Assembly (NCBI GenBank): GCA_963545585.1
Contig: CAUUKX010000003.1
Coordinates: forward strand, 1-57,901
Direction of reading: 5' to 3'
DNA: 57,901 nt
Origin: W11650 sp963545585
GTDB lineage: Bacteria > Bacillota > Clostridia > Lachnospirales > Vallitaleaceae
The stretch's first letter is position 1. Each line of letters starts with the position of its first letter. Of the stretch, positions 51,684 through 57,901 are shown one piece after another. A program made the position numbers and the translations under genes. The notes under the pieces are model-generated. The model searched no databases. It saw only the letters and a program-made list of their open reading frames with translations, and was not told the DNA's origin.

Positions 51684-53402
51684 TTACTCGGTCAGAAATT
51701 CCATTTGTTCCTCATAAATCTCATGATAACGGCCTTTTAAGGCAAGGAGTTCCTCATGCCGACCCCGTTCCAGAACCCGGCCGTTCTCCATAACCAAAAT
51801 TTCATCGGCTTCCCTGACCGCCGAAATTCGGTGTGCCACGATGATTTTTGTCATCTGACTGTATTCGGCGATATTATGCTGAATATTTTTTTCTGTTTCC
51901 ATATCCAGTGCCGAGGTCGAATCATCCAGCACCAGCACCGGACTTTTGCGGGCAAATGCCCGGGCAATGCTGATTCTTTGCTTCTGCCCGCCGGACAAAC
52001 CAATCCCTTTTTCACCGATTACCGTTGCATAAGCCTTTTCCATGCCGCTGATAAAGTCATCGGCCATCGCCGCCTTGGCATAGCGCTCCAGCTCTCTCTG
52101 CTCCATCACTTTATCCTGCCCTAAGCTGATATTTTCGGCAATGCTCTCCGAAAACAAGAAAACATTTTGCAGGACAAAAGAAAACTGCCGCCGCAAAAAG
52201 AACAGGTCATAGTCCGCCAGCGGTACACCGTCCAGCAAAATCCTGCCGCCGCTGGCATCATAAAATCTGGCCAAAAGCTTGGTAATCAGACTTTTACCCG
52301 AACCGGTACTGCCCATAATCGCCAGCGTCTTACCGGGCTTGACTTCAAAGCTGATATCTTCCAGCAGCGTCATCCCATCCAGCTCCAAACTGACATGGTC
52401 AAATCGCAACTTGCCCTTAACCTCGCCGCTTTTGATTCCATCCGGCCAATTTTTAATTTTTGACTGATAGGCAAAAATCTGTTCAATCTTACCGGCTGAC
52501 GAGCCCGCCTGTGCCATCAATGTAGCAATCCAGCCGGTCATTCGCATCGGCCACATCGCCAACGAAGCATACATGGAAAACTCCACCAGCACGCCAATCG
52601 TGAGCCGACCGCCGATGACATAAGTCCCGCCGACAACAATCAACACAACCGGCAGCGTATTCATAATAAACTCAATCGGCGGATAAAACTTTGACAGCAC
52701 CTGCGCCTGCTTATAATTCAGACGGTAATATTCCTGATTGTTCTTTAAAAACTTTTCTACTTCATGCTTTTCCCGGGCAAAGGATTTAACCATCCGGATA
52801 CCGGCAATGTCTTCGCCGGCAGTGGTATTCATCGTTGCCGTCTGCTCGCTGATATCCTCATACACCTTAACATTCGTCCGGTTCAGACTGAGCGTTAAAT
52901 AGGCCAGCAGCGGCAGCACCGGTACAATCATCAGCGTCAGGCCGACATGAATCCGCAGCATCAGCACTACCGCCAGCCCCATCATCAAAATCATTTCTAC
53001 CGTTAAAAACAAGCCAAACGATGCCCCCATCCAAACATTGTCTACGTCCTCCTTGACCCGGGACATCAGTTCCCCGGTATTTTTTTCATCAAAAAAATCA
53101 TAGGACAGGCTCTGAATATGATCAAACATTTGCTGCCGCAAAGATACCGCTAACTTCAGCCCGCCCAAATCAAACAATAATTCCTTAAAATATCCGCTGA
53201 CCGCCCGACCCAATGTTACCAATAAAATCATCAGCCCTAGGTTTTGAAAGCGCTCGGTCTGACCACCGACAATGACCTGATCCAAAATCTGCTGCAGCAG
53301 CCTCGGATTATAAAGATTAAGCGCCGTCGATATCAGCAGACAAAGCCCGCCCAGTGTGTACACGAGCCAAAGCTTTCCCATCTCCCTAATTACTCTTTTC
53401 AT
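51684..53402 (-). CDS. ABC exporter subunit with degenerate ATP site
   Basis: 572 residues; same architecture as its partner. Walker A GSTGSGKSLITKLL, signature GLSGGQKQRISIA, but Walker B ends VLDDSTSALD with Asp in place of the catalytic Glu. One canonical and one degenerate site is the known pattern of heterodimeric exporters such as TM287/288 and BmrCD. Confidence 0.92.
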   Translation of the reverse strand: MKRVIREMGKLWLVYTLGGLCLLISTALNLYNPRLLQQILDQVIVGGQTERFQNLGLMILLVTLGRAVSGYFKELLFDLGGLKLAVSLRQQMFDHIQSLSYDFFDEKNTGELMSRVKEDVDNVWMGASFGLFLTVEMILMMGLAVVLMLRIHVGLTLMIVPVLPLLAYLTLSLNRTNVKVYEDISEQTATMNTTAGEDIAGIRMVKSFAREKHEVEKFLKNNQEYYRLNYKQAQVLSKFYPPIEFIMNTLPVVLIVVGGTYVIGGRLTIGVLVEFSMYASLAMWPMRMTGWIATLMAQAGSSAGKIEQIFAYQSKIKNWPDGIKSGEVKGKLRFDHVSLELDGMTLLEDISFEVKPGKTLAIMGSTGSGKSLITKLLARFYDASGGRILLDGVPLADYDLFFLRRQFSFVLQNVFLFSESIAENISLGQDKVMEQRELERYAKAAMADDFISGMEKAYATVIGEKGIGLSGGQKQRISIARAFARKSPVLVLDDSTSALDMETEKNIQHNIAEYSQMTKIIVAHRISAVREADEILVMENGRVLERGRHEELLALKGRYHEIYEEQMEFLTE

Positions 53403-53453
53403 ATTTCCTCCCTATGTAGAAATATGCCGAAAAGTTCCGCTTCTTTCCTGCGA

Positions 53454-53864
53454 CTATATCTGTTTTCGGATTTCCGCCGCCAATTCTTCCAGTTCTTTTT
53501 CGGTATATTCCTTGGTTTTCCACGGCAAGGTAAATCCATCTTCCCGATATCTGGGAATCAGATGCAAATGAAAATGCCGGATAGTCTGTCCGGCCGCCTC
53601 GCCGTTATTCTGCAAAATATTCATCCCCTCGCAGTCGGTTGCCTGCTTCAGCGCCTTGGCCATAACCGAAGCCAAAGCAAACAGCTTGCCGGCCGTTTCT
53701 CCGTCCATTTGATACAAATCGTCAAAATGCTCCTTCGTTAAAATCAAAGCATGCCCGCGTCCGCTGGGATAGCGATCCAAAATTACTTTAAAATCATTGT
53801 TTTCAAATATCGTTGCTGAACCTATTTCCCCTGCGGCAATCTTACAAAATAAACAATCCGACAT
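53454..53864 (-). CDS. HIT family nucleotide hydrolase (Hint-like)
   Basis: 136 residues. The histidine triad reads IRHFHLHLIPRY. Other features: CLFCKIAAGEI, FKVILDRYPSGRGHALILTKEH. Hydrolyses AMP-lysine-type phosphoramidates or related nucleotides. 51 bp before the ABC exporter pair, with a promoter upstream. Confidence 0.93.
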   Translation of the reverse strand: MSDCLFCKIAAGEIGSATIFENNDFKVILDRYPSGRGHALILTKEHFDDLYQMDGETAGKLFALASVMAKALKQATDCEGMNILQNNGEAAGQTIRHFHLHLIPRYREDGFTLPWKTKEYTEKELEELAAEIRKQI

Positions 53865-53921
53865 TTTATTTCATCCTCCCTCTTTGCTTGAACAATACTT
53901 CTTTCATTTATCCTTTTGCCT

Positions 53922-53950
53922 ATACTATCATATTTTCAAAGCCTTGGCAA
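53922..53950 (-). promoter_or_regulatory. Promoter for the HIT-ABC-C39 operon
   Basis: Minus strand TTGCCA (53950-53945) and TAGTAT (53927-53922), spacer 17, about 60 bases before the HIT start. Confidence 0.6.
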
Positions 53951-54033
53951 GGCGGCCTTGCTTTTTGAGACGACAAACGCATGAATTTAAAATAAAAAAA
54001 ATATGGCATAATTATAAAAGGGAAAAAGCAAAG

Positions 54034-54222
54034 ATGAAAACAGTTTTAGACTCTGTAAGTACGATAAGCGACAGCAGCCAAGAAAAAAAGATAAAGCATA
54101 AGATGAAAGATATCATTATGCTGGTATTTTTTGCGATGTTATCCAATGCAGATGATCGGGTAGAAATGGAAGTATTCGGAAAAGAACATAACCAAGAGCA
54201 ACAATTTGATAATTTTTCTTAA
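54034..54222 (+). pseudogene. N-terminal remnant of an ISAs1-family transposase
   Basis: 62 codons with AAAAGGGA before ATG. VSTISDSSQEKKIKHKMKDI and LVFFAMLSNADDRVEMEVFGK resemble the N-terminal domain of ISAs1-type transposases (usual pattern: D.R...K..H.L.DIL......I.GA....I..F). It stops after the first domain; the catalytic DDE part is missing and no IS ends are seen. The following 140 bp are AT-rich and hold nothing recognisable apart from a TAGATAAATTTATCTA palindrome. Confidence 0.65.
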
Positions 54223-54362
54223 TTTTAATTATATTATATCAATTTCTTTTTTACAATAGATAAATTTATCTATTGATATATCACAAACCATATGTTATTT
54301 TTTACACAAATGCACATTGCTGCGGCAGCTTTCCAATCTGAAAGTCATTGAAGGAGATCGCA

Positions 54363-55577
54363 ATGAAATACAATAAAATTTATCAAAACCATAACTTTAT
54401 GAAACTAATGATTGGCAACACCATTTCCGGCTTAGGCGACAGCATGTACAATATCGCTTTAACCATAAACCTCTACCAAACAACCGGCAGTGTTTCGGCT
54501 ATCGCCTTTATGTGGCTGATTCGCGCCGCCATGCGAATCCCCGTGCAGTTCTTGGCCGGCATAGTGGCCGATTCCTATCCCAGAAAACGGCTGATTTGCT
54601 TTACCAACCTTATCTCCGCTCCCATTTCACTGGCCTTTTTAATTGTCGCACCTGGAAATTGGCCGATTCTTTATCTGCTGATTTTTCTGCTGCAAGCTTT
54701 GAACGACTTGGAACAACCTGCCCTTATCGGTTTAACGCAGGAAATTGTCGAGCCGGAACATTTAAGAACAGCCAACGCATTTTCTTCCTTCATCGGGGAA
54801 ATCACGACCTTTATCACTCCTGCTCTGGCTGGTGGAATCCTTTTTTTATGGGGTGTTTCCCTGTTGTTTTTCATTAACGGCATTAGCTTCCTAATCGCTG
54901 GTATTATTTTGCTTACCATCCGTTATTCTTCCGTTATCGAGAAAAAGGAGAAAAGAGAGTTTACGCTCTTTCGCTTCGCCAAAGACGGCTACGCCAAGGC
55001 TGTCGCTGACTCGGAGCTTTTATTGCTGCTCTTTATCGGCATTTTGCCGGGAATGATGGGGCGTTTTTACGAAATTTACAAAGTCCATATTTCCGATATC
55101 CTGCTGAATTGGGGAGCGGAAGGAATTGTATTTTTCAGTTATGCAATGGCAATCGGCGGCCTCTTATCCCCGCTTTTAATAAAATACTTTTTTTCCGCAA
55201 AAAAATTAACGGCTGACTTTTATATTGTAACTGTCCTTCTTTTAAGCGGAATTTTATCCCTTTGGGGAATAACCGGCCATCCGATTTTAAACTTTGGACT
55301 TTTAACCATCGCCGGAATTCTGTTTTCTTTGGTCGGGATTATCTTTAACACCTATTTGCAGGAAAATACAGACAAACAGTATATCGGCCGCATTTTTTCC
55401 TTTTACCGAATTCTTATGATCCTTGGTGCGATCCTTGCCATTCTGTTGGCTCCGGTCCTATTAAATTGGTGGAACAGCGGTTTGGGCTTTGCTCTCGTGT
55501 TTGGCATTGCTTCTTTGGCCATTTTAATAAAAAAATCGTTACGGTTTAAACAAGTTACTCATCATTCGCCGAAGTAA
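54363..55577 (+). CDS. MFS transporter
   Basis: 404 residues with twelve likely membrane segments. The start NHNFMKLMIGNTISGLGDSMYNIAL resembles the macrolide/drug efflux (MefA-like, MFS_3) group. The loop between helices 2 and 3 has GIVADSYPRKRLI. Start 54363 has GAAGGAG; the TTG at 54348 overlaps that site. Single gene followed by a terminator. Substrate unknown. Confidence 0.85.
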   Translation: MKYNKIYQNHNFMKLMIGNTISGLGDSMYNIALTINLYQTTGSVSAIAFMWLIRAAMRIPVQFLAGIVADSYPRKRLICFTNLISAPISLAFLIVAPGNWPILYLLIFLLQALNDLEQPALIGLTQEIVEPEHLRTANAFSSFIGEITTFITPALAGGILFLWGVSLLFFINGISFLIAGIILLTIRYSSVIEKKEKREFTLFRFAKDGYAKAVADSELLLLLFIGILPGMMGRFYEIYKVHISDILLNWGAEGIVFFSYAMAIGGLLSPLLIKYFFSAKKLTADFYIVTVLLLSGILSLWGITGHPILNFGLLTIAGILFSLVGIIFNTYLQENTDKQYIGRIFSFYRILMILGAILAILLAPVLLNWWNSGLGFALVFGIASLAILIKKSLRFKQVTHHSPK

Positions 55578-55610
55578 GAAATTAAGGCTTTCTTAAAAAA
55601 ACGCAGCCCG

Positions 55611-55653
55611 CGGCTTCTCCTCAGTACTGGGAAAAGCCGCCTTCCCTTTTTTA
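55611..55653 (+). terminator. Terminator after the MFS gene
   Basis: GCGGCTTCTCC (55611-55621) pairs with GGAAAAGCCGC (55631-55641), with one mismatch, followed by CTTCCCTTTTTT. Confidence 0.8.
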
Positions 55654-55727
55654 TAAAAAATATTTCTGTCACCCACTTAAAAAAGCTGCTACATAATAAA
55701 ACTTCTTATCAAGATATGTTGCTTTCC

Positions 55728-57428
55728 TTAGTTTTCCCGAAAAAAGTCCTCCAATTTATACAGCAGCGTTAATTCGCCCTTGGCGCTGAGCTGACCGGTC
55801 ATAAAAGCCTTTTGAAAGGACAGTTCACCCACCAGACAGCGGCGCAGAATTTCATCCTCGGCAAAGATTGTCAAAACCGCTTCTTCCTCCCCGGCATAAG
55901 CGTAAATCCCTGTCTTTTTAATTAGGACAAAGGTGTTTTCCGCCGGTTTGTCTTTGATCATCAGCTGCAAACGATACTCCTGATCGCTCCCGCCCACATA
56001 ATTTTGCAAAATCAATTCCGCCAGACTTTGCTTCGTCTGTCTGGTCTTTTGCTCTAACTTAGCCTGTAGCTTGTGCGACAAAGCTTTGACATTGGCCTTT
56101 TCCCTTTGCACGCTCTCCGTCTCCGGCGCTTCTGCCGTGATGCCCGCCGCTGCCAGAGGCGGCTGCCCGATTTGCCCGGCCGCTGCTGACTGTGGCAGCT
56201 GATAGCTTTGGTTTAAACCGTAACGGAAAAACTGCTCCGCTTTTTTTTCAATCACTTCCAGTGCGGACGCATTTTCGCTGAAATCGGAAACTTCGGCAAA
56301 TACACCGGTAATCTCCAGCTCCGGCCAGCCGCCCAGCAAGCGCCAAACCTCGGTCAGATAAGCCGCCGCTTCCCGCTCATAGCCATCTCGGCTGAAAACA
56401 ATCGCCAGCAGCGGCATTTCCGCTAAAATATCTTCCGGCTTGGCTGCATGACAGCTTTCCAAAAAACGCTGCAACCGGCTGCCAATCCCATACCATTCCA
56501 CCGTCAGAGCAATCACCGCTCCGGCCGCCTGCGTCAACGCCCGCAGCACTTCTTCATCGTCTGTTTCTGACAGTTTCCATGTTTCGACCGTCAAGCCCAG
56601 TTCAGTAAAAACCTCGGCCGCCCGGCCGCAGGCATACCCGGCTGCGGTATCTTCTCGGTCAGCGTCAAGGATAATTAGCTTCTTGCCAGCTTTGCGGGCC
56701 TGCCGGTCAATCGACAGCTCCGGCAACACTGGCGTTTTATCGCCCTCTCTGTCCGCCGCCGCACTTTTTGACTCCACCACTCGCTTATTACCGCTCTTAT
56801 CTCCGGTTTTATCCAGTTCCAGAAAAACGCTGTGTTTTTCTTCCTTTTCCTTGCTCTCCGCCGTTCCTGCCGTTTCACTGGCCTTGGCCGCCGCAAACTC
56901 ATTTAAAATCTTGCGCAGCCGCAAAAAATCAATCTGTTTTAGCTTATCCAGCGCCTGCTCCCAATCGGGCCGAGAAACTTCCGGCATGGGATAAAGACAA
57001 TAGCTATGCCCCGCCAAATCAATCATGTACAGCTGGTCTTCCGTCAAATCAATTTGAAAATCCAAGCGCTTGGTCAAGGTTTTCAGCAGAAAATCGCCAA
57101 AACTGATAATCAGCCCGGGCCGAACCCGGCTAATCTCCCGATGCAGCGCCACGGTTAATTCTCCCCGCTCTTTTTCTGATAAATCATTTGCCGGCGGCAG
57201 TGCCGCATCGGTGCGCCATGCCCCGAAAAAAACATCATTTTCTTTTTGTAGCAGAGTTGCCAGCAGCTGTTTCATCCGGCTGTCGGTTTTTAAACTTTCT
57301 ATTTCCTCCGCATTTTCCGCAATCAGCATAACCGCCGCCGGAACTGCCTGCCATTTTTCGTCAAGTGAATGGATGCCGGTTAATGCCTGCTGCCATTCTC
57401 CATAGGCCTGTATCTCCCTTTTATTCAT
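55728..57428 (-). CDS. Three-domain protein: uracil-glycosylase-like, flavodoxin-like, SCP2
   Basis: 566 residues. Residues about 1-190 resemble the uracil-DNA glycosylase superfamily fold (MLIAENAEEIE, VRPGLIISFGDFLLKTL, HSYCLYPMPEVSRPDW), without a clear catalytic motif. A linker of about 60 charged residues follows. Residues about 250-400 look like an NADPH-FMN reductase/flavodoxin (KLIILDADRED, GAVIALTVEWYGIGSRLQRFLE). The end (about 465-566) matches the SCP2 sterol-carrier fold (LTIFAEDEILRRCLVGELSFQKAFMTGQLSAKGE in parts). Start 57428 has GGAG six bases upstream and overlaps the rhomboid stop by eight bases. Function unknown. Confidence 0.7.
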   Translation of the reverse strand: MNKREIQAYGEWQQALTGIHSLDEKWQAVPAAVMLIAENAEEIESLKTDSRMKQLLATLLQKENDVFFGAWRTDAALPPANDLSEKERGELTVALHREISRVRPGLIISFGDFLLKTLTKRLDFQIDLTEDQLYMIDLAGHSYCLYPMPEVSRPDWEQALDKLKQIDFLRLRKILNEFAAAKASETAGTAESKEKEEKHSVFLELDKTGDKSGNKRVVESKSAAADREGDKTPVLPELSIDRQARKAGKKLIILDADREDTAAGYACGRAAEVFTELGLTVETWKLSETDDEEVLRALTQAAGAVIALTVEWYGIGSRLQRFLESCHAAKPEDILAEMPLLAIVFSRDGYEREAAAYLTEVWRLLGGWPELEITGVFAEVSDFSENASALEVIEKKAEQFFRYGLNQSYQLPQSAAAGQIGQPPLAAAGITAEAPETESVQREKANVKALSHKLQAKLEQKTRQTKQSLAELILQNYVGGSDQEYRLQLMIKDKPAENTFVLIKKTGIYAYAGEEEAVLTIFAEDEILRRCLVGELSFQKAFMTGQLSAKGELTLLYKLEDFFREN

Positions 57429-57901
57429 ATCCCTCTCCATTTTCGTCATTTTCGCCATTTCCGTCATTTAGTTGTACTTTCCGCCTTTGGGTAAACGGTA
57501 CTCCCAGCAAAAGCCCCAGAACAAAACCGCCCAAATGAGCCGCCAAATCAATCTGCATATTGGCCGCCCCTGCCGCCAAGCCAATGATAAAGTAAAGAAA
57601 AATGGCATAAGCATCCAGTCCGCCGGCTCTTTTCTTGGTTAAATAAGTAACCGTCAGGAGCGCTCCCATCAGCGCATAAATCCCGCCGCTGGCGCCTGCT
57701 CCCACTACCCGATAATCCTGACCCAGCCAGTGATACAAAAGGCTGGCCAAATTGCCGGCGATTCCGCCGCCCAAATAAATAAGCGCCATTTCCCCGGCCG
57801 ATATCTGCCTTTCCAGCCGGCTGCCAAAAATAAAGAGTCCCGCCAAATTCATCAGCAAATGCAGCCATCCGATATGCAAAAATACCGCCGTCAGCAGCCG
57901 G
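57421..57901 (-). CDS. Rhomboid family intramembrane serine protease (5' end outside window)
   Basis: About 160 C-terminal residues are present; the frame runs off the window edge. HIGWLHLLMNLAGLFIFG holds the conserved His and Asn, the catalytic Ser is in GAGASGGIYALMG, and the catalytic His is in DLAAHLGGFVLGLLLG. Followed by a Asn/Gly/Glu-rich tail from a small tandem repeat. Its last codons overlap the start of the next gene, so the two are translationally coupled. Confidence 0.9.
   Translation of the reverse strand, partial: RLLTAVFLHIGWLHLLMNLAGLFIFGSRLERQISAGEMALIYLGGGIAGNLASLLYHWLGQDYRVVGAGASGGIYALMGALLTVTYLTKKRAGGLDAYAIFLYFIIGLAAGAANMQIDLAAHLGGFVLGLLLGVPFTQRRKVQLNDGNGENDENGEGYE

Overview
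The window looks like chromosomal DNA of a low-to-mid GC Gram-positive anaerobe of the Clostridia type. The evidence is the Firmicutes-style order tmk-yaaR-holB-ricT-yabB-rsmI, an HPr kinase, a T-box leader in front of ileS, CvpA and DUF5711 genes, strong AGGAGG-type ribosome sites and lipoprotein signals. No tRNA, rRNA, CRISPR array or phage region was seen. Species cannot be assigned from the sequence alone.

Layout. 0-9.6 kb: a secreted papain-like protease, a DUF1189 membrane protein, the operon trxB-uvrC-hprK-glcK, and a folate-type ECF S component. 9.7-15.9 kb: a long operon read leftward (EAL/HDOD protein, tmk, yaaR, holB, ricT, yabB, rsmI) with two possible small genes in its gaps. 16-23.5 kb: a Ca2+/Na+ antiporter, a two-component system, and a redox cluster (CXXC mini-protein, membrane polyferredoxin, TlpA-like lipoprotein, secreted helical-repeat protein). 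23.7-30 kb: a complete STM4011-STM4015-type cluster (two radical SAM enzymes, a sulfatase-fold hydrolase, an ATP-grasp protein, a leucine-rich-repeat protein) in one leftward operon; its function is unknown to me. 30-34 kb: ridA, a MalY/PatB C-S lyase, a YheO-type regulator, and a ROK sugar kinase. 34-39 kb: ileS with its T-box, then a lone AT-rich tyrosine recombinase. 39-42.3 kb: a SsuABC/TauABC-like uptake system. 42.3-47.1 kb: cvpA, DUF5711, glgA, cca. 47.3-53.9 kb: HIT protein, a heterodimeric ABC exporter and a C39-peptidase-like lipoprotein. 54-57.9 kb: a transposase remnant, an MFS transporter, a three-domain fusion (uracil-glycosylase-like, flavodoxin-like, SCP2) and a partial rhomboid protease.

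The most striking feature is not a gene. At least ten intergenic spots carry the same family of repeat elements. Intact copies begin with CTCAACTTTCC and end with GGAAAGTTGAG. At least four are flanked by 7-bp direct repeats that are identical or differ at one base. Inside they are mosaics of short perfect hairpins, mostly with three-base loops closed by GC...GC, whose arms change in a compensated way between copies. A second hairpin-mosaic family (110 bp, three copies) occurs only around the redox cluster. These behave like non-autonomous mobile elements under selection for secondary structure. No transposase that clearly moves them is in the window.

The second candidate for new biology is the redox cluster: the TlpA lipoprotein and the secreted protein share a helical domain that I do not recognise, once in the former and twice in the latter. 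The third is the STM4011-4015 cluster with a HAD phosphatase fused to its radical SAM enzyme.
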